The notes below the pieces were generated by a model, which was not told the origin of the DNA, did no database searches, and saw only the letters and a list, made by a program, of their open reading frames with translations. DNA of 64,000 nt from Elmis aenea (taxonomy: Eukaryota; Arthropoda; Insecta; Coleoptera; Elmidae). Where the stretch lies: the NCBI GenBank assembly GCA_947652605.1, contig OX393581.1, positions 24,298,788 to 24,362,787 on the forward strand. Direction: 5' to 3'. The translations under genes and the position numbers were made by a program. This document shows, one piece after another, positions 23,801-34,500 of this stretch (position 1 is the first letter of the stretch; every line of letters starts with the position of its first letter).

Positions 23801-26800
23801 TCTTTTCAGCGGAATGTATTGTTTCCAACTGAGTCTTCCTTTGAATAATAACCAGGGCTCGAAACCAAAAACAAAATTTGGTTAACGGTTAACAAAATTC
23901 GAGAACTTTATATTTAGGTTGTGACTATTTGCACCAACAGTAGGTACGAATAATTGGCTATTTTCACCTACTGTAGGTAGATACGAATAATTGGCTATTT
24001 GCACCTACTGTATAGGTATATACTACCGCTTGTAATTGAGTTCTGGTACACCCCCTTTTTTACTTTAGTTTTAATTTTTCATAAATACACTTTTATACAG
24101 ATGGTATGTGTAAATACTGGGTTATATGAACACATGTACACTATTATTTCAATTCCGGTTTCGTCGGAAATTACCCTAACTTTGTTATTTCAAATGGAAC
24201 ACCCTGTATATTTTATATTTTTGGAAAGAGGAGGCAACTTTGAATACAACTGCATCATTTTGATTAATTTTAATAACCTCAAATAATTTTTGGACAAATA
24301 TTTATTTGCCGTTACCTGCATAAATTGAATTTTATTATGTCAACAAGTGTCCGAAAAAGGTTTTTCGTACATTTTTATTAACATTTAGGTTACTTTAATC
24401 GGTTTTGAAGGTTGCAGACTATTTTTTGACCAATAACTTATATTTGTGTTGAAAGGCTGCCTGCCTCAAAGACTTAAAATATTATAAAAACTTATTTAGA
24501 TATTCTATTAATCGTAGTATACTGTGCATAATTGCAACAAATTATCACTAAATGTTTTTATTAAATAACTATATTAGTTACAATTATAATTTGTTTTGTT
24601 GCACTTAGGCACAGTGTACTGCGATTAATAGGATATCTTAACAAGTTTTTATAATATTTTAAGTCTGTGAAGCAGCAATCCAACACAAATATAAGTTATT
24701 GGTATTGTTAAATTCGTCAGGAAATACTCTATATAAATAAGTGCATGTACTACTGCATTTGCATTTGTCAAAAAACCGATTTGCAATCTTCAAAACCGAT
24801 TAAAGTAACCTAAATGGCAATTAAAATTTACAAAAACATTTGTCGGACACTTGTTGACAAAATAAAATTCAATGTATGCAGGTCACGGCTCACTTAATAA
24901 AAAAATAAATTATTGTTCAAAAATTATTTAAGGTTATTTAAATTAACCGAAGTCCTACACGGTAGAGGGACTTATCACTACATAAAAATAAAAAAGTAAC
25001 CAAACCAGTGCAGTTGAATTCATAATTGCCTCCTCTTTCTAAAAATGTAAATATATATAGGGTGTTTTATTTGAAATAACAGCGCGAACCGAAAGTGAGA
25101 TAATAGTGTACATATGTTCAAATATTCCAGTTATTTACACATATCATATGTCTAAAAGTTGATTTATGTACAATTAAAAGATTAAAACTAAAGAAAAAAA
25201 GGTGTACCAGGCCTTAGTTACATCTGTGCAGTAGGTGCCAATAGCCAATTATTCGTACCTACAGTAGGTGCAAATAGCCACAACCTTATATTTATAACGT
25301 TTTTTTTTTCTTCTGAAAACTGTTTTTCTTCGTACAAAACCGGTTTTCTGTAAAAAAAACAATTTAACTTTTAAACCAGTTTTAAATTTTTGACATGATT
25401 TAGATTAGGAATGCAAAGTATGAAAGTTCAGTAATGACTTCTAGTAAACTTTGTTTTTGCTATTAAAAACAACGGTTTCAGTTAAAAATCACTTTTACGG
25501 ACAAAAAATGACGGTTAACCGGTTTTTTAAAGTGGTTTCTTGCCCTGATAATAACAAGCTTTCATCCACACAATTTTTTTTTTCTGGAACTAATGCTGAA
25601 CTAAACTTGTGTAAAAAGTCAATAACTCGCAACGGATGTGTGTCTTGATTGAATGTAGAATTATCAGAAAAATGCCAATATTTCATAATCAGTCTAAATT
25701 TGTTCTGGGGCATGATCCTTGCAAAAATTTTAATACGAATTGATTCGCGTTTCGACCAGTACCATTCTTGTTTAGGTAAATTGATTACACTTTGTTATAA
25801 CAATACCTATAAAATGTCTCACTTGTTTTTCACTCACAACTGTCCATTTCTTTGATTTTTTTGATTTAGAATATGTATTTTTGATGAACTCCTTGGCAAT
25901 TTCCTGGCTTGCATATTATGGTTTCAGTTACCAGAATACGAATCAAAATATCATCAAAAAATATTTAAAAATACCTAAGTGGTGTTGCATTTTTATTTAC
26001 ATTTACCTTTACTCCCAGTGTTGCAGAAAAAGGGAAAGCTGGTGGAGCAGGAGAAATATTATTCATATCAATTTCATACCATACACGACAACTTGCAAAA
26101 CCACCATCATCTTCATCTCTCTCACTCAAACTTTCTTCAGAACTTCTGTTTTCGCTTCCTTAATTTACGAAACCGTCACTGGATTTACAATCAATGTTAT
26201 AACTATTGCAATTTTGAAATAAAGATTCACGTTTTGACATATTGCAAATTTAGGGTAACAATTCACAGGTTGTAATGTGAACGACTCAAATGCTGTTGTT
26301 GAACTGTGCAACAATAAAAATGTGCGGTACAACCACAGTATTCCTATACATAACGTGATAGAACACGTCGGAACTTGTGTTCTTATTACGTTAACAGACT
26401 GTTTTCTTATAAGATATGAGAACGGGGAGAAACGACTTCCGATGTTTCAAAATAAAATAAAATAGATCGACGGAGATATAGCGTCTCCCGACACTTGAAT
26501 ATCTTTAACATTATTTGCAATGCGATAATAGCGTGGCCCGCGAAATTGTATAGAAAAATTTTAACGAGATATGTATGTTGCCCGTGGTTGGAAGGTTAAT
26601 TTTGGTTTCAACAACGATCATTGACATATTGCGTTAATGAATTTTATTGGTTTATTTTCTTTGTACATTATTTTTTACATTATAACAACGATAATATTGT
26701 GCATTAAAAATTTACATGAAGTGGGCTTAAATGTTAATGATTTTGTTATAGGAATTGCAGAAAAAACAAAAAAAGGAATTAGAAAAGTTGAAGAAGGAAA

Positions 26801-29800
26801 ACTTAAGTCAGTTTGCAATTAAGGGCTCAGAAGAAGAATGGAATAAAGTGTTATCTAATAAAAGTGGTAAAAATATTATAACTGTAAAAAGGTAAGTTTT
26901 ATGAATGTAATGCTTTTGTACAGCGTGTTCTCTAGTGCGTATTTCATTATTTGTATGTGGTTCATTATTGAAAACAAAAAATAAATTTAACAATAACTGG
27001 GTTGGAAAATCATGAACTACATAATTTTGTTTCCCGCACCAATACATTAACTTGGTATTTTAAATAGAACATCCTCTCTATATTTAATTTTTTAGAATGT
27101 AAATCAAGTTTTCTTTCAAAAACGTACGTTTTTTTTACCTAAAATCGTATTGGAAAGTTATTTGTGTATCAAGCTCATTGTTTTTCTTTTGAGAAGTGAT
27201 TAACTACTTTACTTTTTATTTTATTCTTGTATTTAAAGTTGGTCTAAAATATTAAGCAGTCACATTGAATTTTTTTGAATTTTTATCAAAAAAGTACTTT
27301 TATTACAAAACATTTAAAAAGTTTGAGGAAAAACATTTTGTGAATTATGATAGTTATATTGTAGTATTTTGTATAATAACTGATGTACTATTGTAGCGGT
27401 ACTATTGCCATGGAAGTAAAAGAAACCCAATGAAATGTTATTGGATAATTACTTAGGTAATTTGAATGTCTTATTTTTTAAAATGCGTTGACATTATTAT
27501 TGTAAACAGAATAACTATTAGTAGTTAAAAAATTAAGTGAAGGATAAATATATTAAAAGCCAGGGATGGGGAGTCGGCAGAAAAATAACCAAATCCCGAC
27601 TCCTGAGTCGGTATTTTTTAAAACCGACTCAAACTCCCGACTCCTTTGATTTAAAAAAACTTAATTTGTATATACAGAGTGTACAAAAAGTAACGTAACG
27701 GATCAATATCTGGGGATAATTTACAAAAAAAAGTTCAGATAAAAGTTGTTTGTGGTAATTTACTACATAACCTAAAATTATTTTCTACTATACACGGTGT
27801 TTTGTTTTTGCGCAGCGATACGTCACTTTGTTTTCTTAAAAAGAACACCCTGTATATTTTGCACTTTTTAGATGCAGAATTAAATTGCTTTTCAAAATGT
27901 TAAGGGTTTTATGTGCCTAAAATCAATCGTTTTTATGAAAATGTTGACAGAAACAGGACTACGAAAATATTGAGATTTCACAACATAGCAATTTCAGAAC
28001 GAATTCCTTTGATACTTTGTTCGACAATAGTATCATAGTGATTGCTGACTAGTTAAAATTTTAAAATAATACCCAGGGTGTTTTTTATGCTCGGTCCAAT
28101 TGGTTAAACTTTAAACACGGATAAGTCCATTTTTTTAAATAGAACACCCTATAAATATTCTTATCGATAATTTAATTATCTTTAAAATTAGTTAAAGGTC
28201 TATTATGTCTAAAATTAATGTTTCTCGAGTTATTGCGGTTTTCATGATAATTAATGGGCACAAACAAAATATTTAATAGAAATTAATTAGTCGGCTTTGG
28301 ACATATCTCGATAATTTGTTTTAAATGTCAAATAACGTTCTATTTTCATCTTTAAGCTATATTTTTACCCGATTATAAATTAGTTTAATAAAAAACAATA
28401 AAATCAAATTTTTTTAATCGACATAAGTTTCCTTTTTTAGGCCAATGTGACGAAAATACAACTTCTAAGAATACATATTGTATGATAAGGTTTTGCAATA
28501 TACCTAAAATTGCACCGCTAGTATTAAAGAATTAATAATATTATTATTATTAACTATCAACTGCTCTTATAAACAAGACATTTTTAGTAACATGACTTCG
28601 ATTAGTTATCTGTTCATTAATGTATACGATTTTGTAGTTGCCCATTTAGAACTATTTTCGTAAATAAATCATTTTTATGATACTATGTTAAATTACAAAT
28701 TGAATTGTGAAACCGCATGCTGCTAAATTTACCCAATTAAAAGGTGCAGGGCGAAAACCCTTATTTATTTAATTTAATAAACAATGTTAAATTTTTAAAA
28801 AATTATTTAATAAGGTGTTCGAATTGTCTTTCTTCTTCTATTTGACAGTACCCAAGCCTATTATAAACAGTTGATATGACATTCCGCCACTTTTCATCTA
28901 AAATCTGTTCGGTTGTCACCATTATTCGATTACTAAGATTATCTAAATTTTCTGATTTTGCTTTATATACGTACTTTTTGAGGTATCCCCACAAGAAGTA
29001 GTCCAAAGGTAACAAATCTCGAAAGCGTCTTGGCCATTCTATTGTACCTCGCCTTCCTATCCACCTCTTTCATGTGGATTAAACAATTTCCATTTTATTG
29101 TTTTTTATTAAAATAATTTATAATCATGTAAACATATAGCTTAACACAAATTATCGAGATATTTCCAAAGCCGACTAATTAATTTCTATTAAATATCTTG
29201 TTTGTGCCCATTAATTATCATGAAAACCGCAATAACTCGAGAAATATTAATTTTAGGCATAATAGACCTTAAACAAATTTTAAAGATAATTAAATTATCG
29301 ATAAGAATATATAGGGTGTTCTATTTAAAAAAATTGACTTATCCGTGTTTGAAGTTTAACCAATTGGACCGAGCATAAAAAACACCCTGTGTATTATTTT
29401 AAAATTTTAACTAGTCAGCAATCACTATGATACTATTGTCGAACAAAGAATCAAAGGAATTCGTTCTGAAATTGCTATGTTGTGAAATATCAATATTTTC
29501 TTGGCGTCCTATTTCTGTCAAAATTTTTATAAAAACTTAAATAACTCAAAAATGATTGAGTTTAGGCACATAAAACCCTAAACATTTTGAAAAGCAATTT
29601 AATTCTGCATCTAAAAAGTGCAAAATATACAGGGTGTTCTTTTTAAGAAAACAAAGTGACGTATCGGTACGTTAAAACAAAACACTGTATAGTTAAAAAT
29701 AATTTTAGGTTATGTAGTAAATTACCGCAAATAACTTTTGTTTGAAACTTTTTTTTTGTAAAATTATCACAAGACCAGACATTGATCTGTTACGTTACTT

Positions 29801-31410
29801 TTTGTACACTTTGTATTTACTACAGTGTAAGACGCTTATTTTTTTTTCCGTTCGTAAGTGTATTTTATAATGGTGAACAGAGTTTATTTTCTGATGTTTT
29901 CTAAATAATGAACAAAATGAAAAACTCAGTTTTTTTAAATAAAAATATAAAATTTTAACAATTCGGTTATACGGCAGTTATATAACGTGGGTTTGTGACG
30001 TTATATCCGACCCGTGTTATAAGCGACTTCCATTGTGTTTGGTATTTTACTAAAAGTAATATTTATATACCTACTTCTAAGTAAAAATAATATAAAAGAT
30101 AAACTTATTACAAATTTATAATAACCGTGCAAATTTTAATGTGAAAAATATGTTATCAAAGTTACATATTTTTAATGAATCACATTTCTGCTTATATTTC
30201 CCGTAAAATCTGGCGTATAATACGCATGCTTGATTTAGTCCAAAATTTTCTAGTAAACTGGATATTTGTTTATATTACGCACCATAACTTTTCAACATGT
30301 TGTGTTATGAAACATTTGTTAAAAAACTGAAAGAATAATAGCAAACAGAAAAAGGTACGCAATAAATAAAATAAAACACCTTCAATTTCGCTCCATTTTC
30401 ACACTTACATTTAACAGAAATTCGACAGATGTAGTTTATTTTCAAAATCAAAAATGATGTATTTTGGTACTTGTGTATTATACGTGAAATTTTGTAAAAA
30501 TTGTGCTCAATATACGGGAGATTTTCGGTAATCTTATAAAACGGAAATAATATTAAAATACTATGGACAAGTTAGCCTCCACTACTGTGCAAATGCGTGC
30601 CAATTTACAAAACTTATCTGCAAAACAAAACAAAAAAAAAGTTACTATAGGCTTTTAAAAACTTTCAAATGTCAACACGGGCCAAAATTTGGTTGGCTAC
30701 AGAACTAACCCTGCCGTGTATCACACGAATCATATGTTTTATATTCTTGCACTGTCTCTAAACCTTATCCAGTTAGGTGATTTTTGCATATAAAAATTGG
30801 ACGTTTACAGACAAAACTAGTTTGTGTTATTTTAATCATTTCTGTTTCGGTTAAAAAAAAATTCGATTGATATTGTTATTTTGTTCTTGTTTTAAATTTT
30901 TCATTCTGTGCTCATCCTCGAAAAAACAAAATCAAAAAAGACTTTGGAGTCGATAGTTTTTCCGACTCCCGACTCCCGACTCCTTAAAAAAGCTTTGACT
31001 CTTTGACTCCCGACTACGACTCTGACTCCCCATTCCTGTTAAAAACATTCTTTTTTTGCAATATTTGTGTATATTTAGAACTGAAATTGGCTTTTCTTTA
31101 ATTTTAAATGTAATAGTTCATATACTAGTAAACTTATATTGGAAAGTATAGTCTTAGAAGTTGCTCGAATTTTGGTATCTTTAAACTGTTTATAAACATT
31201 TGATGAAAATCAGTTTTTTATTGTCATGGTTTTTGAAGGTCTAATATCTATGGAATATAATTTTGCCTGCAGAATTAATAGGTTATTTTGTTACCAATCT
31301 ATCATTGTTACAGTGCAGAAAAACGACTTCATGAACATGCCACAGAACCAGTAGAAAATAATACACCTAATAAAAAAAAGAAAATCAAGGGTAAAAAAGT
31401 GAAAATTTAA
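11828..31410 (+). CDS. NAT10: RNA cytidine acetyltransferase NAT10 (Kre33/TmcA)
   Basis: Eleven exons give an intact 1014-aa protein: 11828-11935, 12003-12992, 15310-15582, 17655-17885, 17940-18233, 18314-18570, 20140-20387, 20441-20613, 20825-21058, 26752-26891 and 31314-31410. The vertebrate protein is about 1025 aa. The family makes N4-acetylcytidine in 18S rRNA and some tRNAs, using ATP and acetyl-CoA in the nucleolus. Visible motifs: N-terminal MVRKKIDNRIRVLIENGV; Walker A RGRGKS (residues 283-288); helicase DEAA (385-388); GNAT acetyl-CoA motif RIAAHPDYQGMGYGSRAL (about 622-640, split by intron 5); tail-domain ALLLGIGLQHK-like sequence in exon 9; lysine-rich nucleolar-type C-terminus. 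All introns are GT-AG except intron 7, which is GC-AG. Introns 2, 3, 9 and 10 are swollen by transposons. Confidence 0.96.
13014..15055. mobile_element. 2-kb palindromic TA-flanked element (NAT10 intron 2)
   Basis: The ends CAGTGTGTCCAGAATTC and GAATTCTGGACACACTG are flanked by TA. Left arm 13014-13697 (interrupted by a 146-bp MITE) and right arm 14512-15055 are near-identical reverse complements over more than 500 bases. The centre (13698-14511) is AT-rich with no recognisable protein. It is probably a Tc1/mariner-type foldback element. As part of the NAT10 pre-mRNA it would form a very long hairpin. Confidence 0.85.
13508..13653. mobile_element. 146-bp hairpin MITE, copy 1
   Basis: Almost the whole element is a self-complementary hairpin: TAATGGTGCC at one end and GGCACCATTA at the other, with the inner ACTACTCTCGATAGCAGCG stem. 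A second copy of the same length is at 49139-49284. It interrupts the left arm of the larger palindrome; the right arm shows the site without it (CACCTATTAGCTGAT read in the same sense). Confidence 0.9.
15583..16679. other. NAT10 intron 3, left part: old repeats
   Basis: Near 16051 there is a solo end (AGGTGACCAACTTTTTGA) related to the element at 5691-6005. GCGTTCGGGA near 16321 and TCCCGAACGC near 16650 are inverted, about 320 bases apart, marking a worn TIR element. No coding sequence is recognised. Confidence 0.45.
16680..17554. mobile_element. 875-bp hAT element, exact 8-bp TSD
   Basis: It begins CAGTGGCGGG and ends CGGCCGCCACTG, flanked by the identical 8-mer CAAATAAT (16672-16679 and 17555-17562). 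Inside, a short plus-strand reading around 17186-17300 includes NRNKTKNRPTPDIVIS, possibly a remnant of a hAT transposase of the zinc-finger/ZMYM1-like kind. It is mostly non-coding and non-autonomous. It lies in NAT10 intron 3. Confidence 0.88.
18845..19340. repeat. Single arm of CAGGGTG palindromic family
   Basis: TA then CAGGGTGTCCCAAATTCGAG opens a stretch resembling arms near 47681 and the end near 576. No opposite end is found before 20139, so it is truncated or one-armed. It is in NAT10 intron 6. Confidence 0.55.
19352..20082. repeat. Imperfect palindrome with 101-codon acidic ORF
   Basis: Segment 19352-19447 is reverse-complementary to about 19981-20082, and 19571-19612 to about 19794-19836, so the two halves mirror each other around 19700. 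A minus-strand frame (19455-19760, 101 codons) runs through the axis and contains SAETNDPPAPDSDADDNRSQ. I do not recognise it. Ends and TSD are unclear. Confidence 0.55.
20388..20440 (+). other. 53-base GC-AG intron in NAT10 (intron 7)
   Basis: Exon 7 reads in frame to 20387, followed by GCAAGT, the consensus for rare GC donors, and exon 8 resumes at 20441 after TTTTAG. The join gives ...KIDGQ-S-LTKIELDV, matching the family. The GT three bases further (20392) would leave exon 8 out of frame. Confidence 0.8.
21217..22764. mobile_element. hAT relic with BED zinc finger fragment
   Basis: The left end TAGTGATGGGCAATTCGCGA is preceded by TTGCCAAT (21209-21216). Near-identical CTGCCAAT at 22765-22772 may be the other TSD copy. 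A minus-strand fragment (22270-22452) starts NKSFIWNHFTKI followed by CDVC, the first half of a BED zinc finger as at the N-terminus of hAT transposases; the remaining transposase is lost. The right terminus is degraded. It is in NAT10 intron 9. Confidence 0.6.
21640..21930. repeat. AT-rich tandem repeat, period about 115-120 bp
   Basis: The motif AAACAAAAGATATTC, then AAATACAAATATTTGTAATAAA, broken here into AAATACAAATATTTG plus TAATAAA, then AAAAGTAGTTACTATA recurs two and a half times. It lies inside the hAT relic. No other role is seen. Confidence 0.75.
23597..23655. repeat. Two abutting perfect hairpins (templated insertion)
   Basis: 23597-23629 is a perfect 15-base stem with a 3-base loop and 23631-23655 a perfect 12-base stem with a 1-base loop. 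Together they consist of transposase coding sequence plus its own reverse complement. They break the piggyBac frame just before the conserved DPLLDKGYCVTTD region. Confidence 0.85.
23917..25285. mobile_element. Foldback element, 9-bp TSD, sub-repeated ends
   Basis: Ends GGTTGTGACTATTTGCACC and its mirror are flanked by the identical 9-mer TTATATTTA (23908-23916 and 25286-25294). The left arm opens with about three tandem units containing GAATAATTGGCTATTT and CACCTACTGT; the right end carries two. Further in, the arms (about 24050-25210) match the TACCGGGTG palindromes at 48071-49031. It is non-coding. A 9-bp TSD with sub-repeated inverted ends recalls foldback/MULE-type elements. It splits the piggyBac relic. 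Confidence 0.8.
27675..29813. mobile_element. 2.1-kb palindromic element with ~1-kb arms
   Basis: It is flanked by TA; left end CAGAGTGTACAAAAAGTAAC, right end its mirror ending CACTTTG. The two arms mirror each other from the tips to about 28330 and 29140, including AGTCGGCTTTGGACATATC versus its complement. Between the arms is a minus-strand transposase C-terminal fragment. It is best read as a mariner-type element with extremely long TIRs, or an inverted dimer that lost most of its gene. Confidence 0.85.
28803..29015 (-). pseudogene. Tc1/mariner transposase C-terminal fragment
   Basis: Seventy codons contain LPLDYFLWGYLKKYVYKA, the segment around the third catalytic acidic residue of mariner-type DDE transposases. 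A downstream tail (RQFEHLIK) is typical of the C-terminus. The first two catalytic motifs are absent. It sits at the centre of the palindrome at 27675-29813. Confidence 0.8.
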
Positions 31411-31493
31411 CTTTTGTATCGGAATTTTGTTTTATGTACTTGTTTTAAGTAAGTAAAGATAAAATAAGTATTTTCCTGTATTTTGTCTACATA

Positions 31494-31499
31494 AATAAA
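31494..31499 (+). terminator. Polyadenylation signal of NAT10
   Basis: AATAAA lies 84 bases after the NAT10 stop codon, followed by a T-rich stretch. Transcription of NAT10 probably ends shortly before the palindrome at 31553. Confidence 0.65.
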
Positions 31500-32248
31500 G
31501 TTGATTTGTCTTATTTATTTTTGTTTATTTCAGTTATGTTCGTTCGATTATACAGGGTGATTGATTGAGACCGGGACTTAAAAATATATGAAGGATGAAA
31601 TAGGGTATGGATCTGAAATTTTGGTGATGACCATAATGGCATCTGATCTGTTTATTGAAAATATTTCCAATTTGGCAACACTTCCGGAAATACCGGAAGT
31701 TGACAACTACTTTCTTATTTCAAATACAATGGTCTATCTTTTATTGCGTATTTGGATTTAGAACGTTATTTTAGAGGGACTTTTATTAGCATTTCCTATA
31801 CCTAAAGCAGTCATTTTTAAAATTTTTGGACTTTTTTGAACATTTTCATGGTGATGCTTAATATTATCTAATTTCTGAAGAAAAAACGCAAAAATTGAGA
31901 CCATGCCTAGAAGAAACCTTGGAGTACATCCTGGAATTTTTGTAATCGATTCATTACTTACAGGGTGTCCAAAATTTAATTTTCTTTCAATACAACTTAA
32001 GACCACTAAAACTTGTTTTTTTCAAATATCATACAATGCCCAAATTTTTTTTAAATTTTCTAATGCAAAATTACATTCTGCATCAATCTGTATTAGCGTT
32101 TCCTATACCTATCTGTAACAATTTTCGAGTTATTAAGAATTTTTGATAATGTTAAGAGAAATTGCAACATTTTTAAATAGTAAGCCGGAAATGACAACAA
32201 ATGCCAATAATAATAACTGTAAACCACTTTTACTGCGTTTGTCTGAAG

Positions 32249-32536
32249 CAGGGCTGTGGAGTCGGAGTCGGAGTGTAGGAGAAATTTTTGGTCAGTGGAG
32301 TCGGAGTCGGAAAAAATGTACCGACTCCGACTCCGAGTACAACAAAAAATTGCGAGGTGGTCCTTTGCCGCAAAATTTAAACTCAATTTTTAAATAATTT
32401 TTTTGTTTTTTTTTTTTCCCCCCTCTATTACACACCATAAAATGTCTTAGTATTTAATTTGGTCGGAGTCGGACCACTAAAATTATCAGGAGTCGGAGTC
32501 GGAGTCGACTTTTTTTTTCCCGACTCCGCAGCCCTG
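32249..32536. mobile_element. 288-bp hAT MITE of GAGTCGG type
   Basis: It begins CAGGGCTGTGGAGTCGGAGT and ends GACTCCGCAGCCCTG. Flanks GTCTGAAG (left) and GCTGAAG (right) look like one TSD with a single-base deletion. The interior has many GGAGTCGG units, which translate into spurious Ser-Asp repeats. Confidence 0.75.
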
Positions 32537-32706
32537 GCTGAAGTATCCATGAAAATGGAATATCAATAGTTTCTAGGCATGGTCTAAATTTAAGCGTTTT
32601 TTCTTCAAAAATGGCGGCGTTAGATAATATTAAGCATCACGATGGAAATCAAAAAAATTTCAAAAAAGTCCAAAAATCTAAAAAATGACTGCACTTAGGT
32701 ATAGAG

Positions 32707-32923
32707 CAGCGGTGAGCAAACTTTTTTGAAGAGGGCCAGTTTGCGCAAATAGTGTGACTAAAAGGGCCGCACTAAAAAAAAATTATAATAACTTAAATTA
32801 TGTGTAAGTTGGAAGCGATAAAAAATTAAGGTATAAAAAAAGCTATACATACATATTATGGACATTTTTACTAATATAGTAATTCATGGAGAGCCGCGGT
32901 TTGCCCACCGCTGGTATAGAGAA
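32707..32923. mobile_element. 217-bp hAT MITE, exact 8-bp TSD
   Basis: It begins CAGCGGTGAGCAAACTTTTT and ends GGTTTGCCCACCGCTG, flanked by identical GTATAGAG (32699-32706 and 32924-32931). The opposite arm of the host palindrome (near 31795) shows the site without the insertion. Confidence 0.92.
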
Positions 32924-33572
32924 TGCTATCAAAAGTCCCTCTAAAATAACGTTTTGAATCCAAAAATGCAATAAAAAATAGACCATTGTATTTGAAATAG
33001 GAAAGTAGACGTCAACTTCCGGTATTTCCGGAAGTGTCGCCATATTGAAAATATTTTCAATAAACAGATAAGATGCCATTATGGTCATAACCAAAATTTC
33101 AGATCCATACCCTATTTCATTCTTCAAATATTTTTAAGTCCCGGTCTCGATCAATCACCCTGTATAGTAAAGTTGTGTACCTCATTGAATATTTAAATTA
33201 AGGTACTTAACTTAGTCAATAAATAAATAATTGTGACAGCGTAATCATTTTAATGAAGTATAATGTAGTTTTAATATATAATTTATCAGATATGCTTTAT
33301 CCCCATAGAAAATTTAATTGATCTGTGGAAATAATACTACAGCGTATGTTGTAATCCCCATAATTGTCTAAAGTCGTTTTTAGACTACCTACTAATTTGT
33401 AAATATTTTTTCGTTTAAGAAAATAGCATGGAATATTTTTATAAAAATTTCGTTTAAGAATTTAGCATGGAAAATATGAAGTTGCGTAATTTGCCTTGAT
33501 TTTAAATTAATTTATTACGTAGTAATATATCCTTGAAACAAAATTTAATTTGCTTGTTTTTTGTTTTATGTA

Positions 33573-34500
33573 CGAGGTGTGTCCGAAAAGTATCCGACCT
33601 GCGTTCATATCTCCGCTTGGTGCTATTCTTTGTCATCCGGGCCGTGGCATCCTTCGAAGTAGTCCCCATTTGATTGAACCACACGCTCCCAGCGGTGCTT
33701 CCACATCTTAAAGCAGTCCTCGAACGTAGATTTTGGAATGGCCTTCAGCTCGCGCGTCGCATTACTCTGAATCGTCTCGATGTCGTCGAACCGCTTTCCT
33801 TTGAGCGCCATTTTCAATTTTGGGAACATCCAAAAGTCGCATGGAGCTATGTCGGGACTGTACGGAGGCTGGCGAAGCTGTACAATCTTGTGTTTCGTCA
33901 AAAATTGCTGCACAAGGTTCGATGAATGCGCTGGCGCGTTATCGTGGTGAAGAAGCCAGTCACCGCTTGACCAGAAACGCGGTCGCTTTCTTCTCACAGC
34001 ATCACGCAATCTTTTCAGAACTTCAACGTAATATTCTTTGTTGATCGTCTGACCTCTTGGAGCAAATTCATAGTGCACAACACCCTCACAATCGAAAAAA
34101 ATAATCAGCATTGACTTGACAAGGCTTCGACTTTGACGTGCTTTTTTAAACCGCCTGTACCACTCCTTTATCTGTGTTATCCCCATACTTTCGTTTCCAA
34201 AGGCCTTCTGTATCATTTCAATCGTCTCCGTACAACTTTTGCCGAGATTGAAGCAAAACTTGATGCAAATTCGTTGATCTGTTCTTTCTGTCATTTGAAA
34301 CAGTAAACAAATGCGACGAACGGAAAAAACACGTTGGACATAAACACACGCTGCGCGCGACCCAAGGCGTCTGGCCGTTAACTACGGCATCCAGGGAGTT
34401 CGTGAGGGACTACTGGTTACGTTCATACCCCGCCGAAGCCGCTCTAGCGCTCTGGCGCGAAGATATGAACGCAGGTCGGATACTTTTCGGACACACCTCG
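33573..34500 (-). mobile_element. Internally deleted mariner element
   Basis: Near-perfect TIRs of about 30-40 bases (CGAGGTGTGTCCGAAAAGTA inward, mirrored at the right) are flanked by TA on both sides. At 928 bp it is shorter than the roughly 1.3 kb of a complete mariner, agreeing with the gap in its gene. The ends and gene are well preserved, suggesting a fairly recent insertion. Confidence 0.92.
33623..34294 (-). pseudogene. Mariner DDE transposase, central deletion
   Basis: The 223-codon open frame starts with a helix-turn-helix region (IKFCFNLGKSCTETIEMIQK). It then jumps from FKKARQSRS to FFDCEGVVHYEFAP, losing the stretch leading up to the first catalytic Asp. Catalytic motifs are visible: FDCEG (D1), HHDNAPAHSS (D2), YSPDIAPCDFWMFPK (D3), a DD34D-type layout. 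The frame stays open across the deletion, but the missing section makes the protein inactive by inference. Confidence 0.88.

Larger units (their letters stand above)
22847..26240 (-). pseudogene. piggyBac-type transposase relic, interrupted
   Basis: On the minus strand, a start at 26240 gives an acidic N-terminal region (ESLSERDEDDGG) with an in-frame stop. Next come IMPQNKFRLIMKYWHF and CVDESLLL around 25500-25710, carrying the first catalytic Asp region. After a 1.4-kb foldback insertion (23917-25285) the core resumes: KRSRFGINSFVLCES, KGYCVTTDNFYTSPQL (second catalytic Asp), then a stop near 23510. The 190-codon C-terminal part (22847-23419) has CNNTMGGVERADK (third Asp region) and a Cys-rich zinc-binding end (RRCCSKT...CEICNVGLC). 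Several frame breaks make it dead. It is in NAT10 intron 9, antisense to it. Confidence 0.88.
27561..31038. mobile_element. hAT-type element, copy 1 (GAGTCGG family)
   Basis: It starts CAGGGATGGGGAGTCGGCAG and ends CTCCCCATTCCTG, with GAGTCGG/CCGACTC motifs near both ends. Flanks TTAAAAGC (27553-27560) and TTAAAAAC (31039-31046) agree at 7 of 8 bases, a worn hAT TSD. No transposase is visible. A 2.1-kb palindrome (27675-29813) is inserted near its left end. Copy 2 is at 35944-38400. It lies in NAT10 intron 10. Confidence 0.85.
31553..33162. mobile_element. Palindromic TA-flanked element with two nested hATs
   Basis: It starts CAGGGTGATTGATTGAGACC and ends with the mirror image CAATCACCCTG, both next to TA. 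Arms run inward for several hundred bases and share GTTAGATAATATTAAGCATC or its complement. Two small hAT elements (32249-32536 and 32707-32923) interrupt the right half. A fragment of the same arm lies at 56466-56756. It is non-coding. It lies just after the NAT10 3' end. Confidence 0.85.

Noticed and set aside
32093..32386. Ser-Asp-rich minus-strand open frame
   Set aside because: It is a translation of GAGTCGG simple repeats inside a hAT MITE, not a protein.
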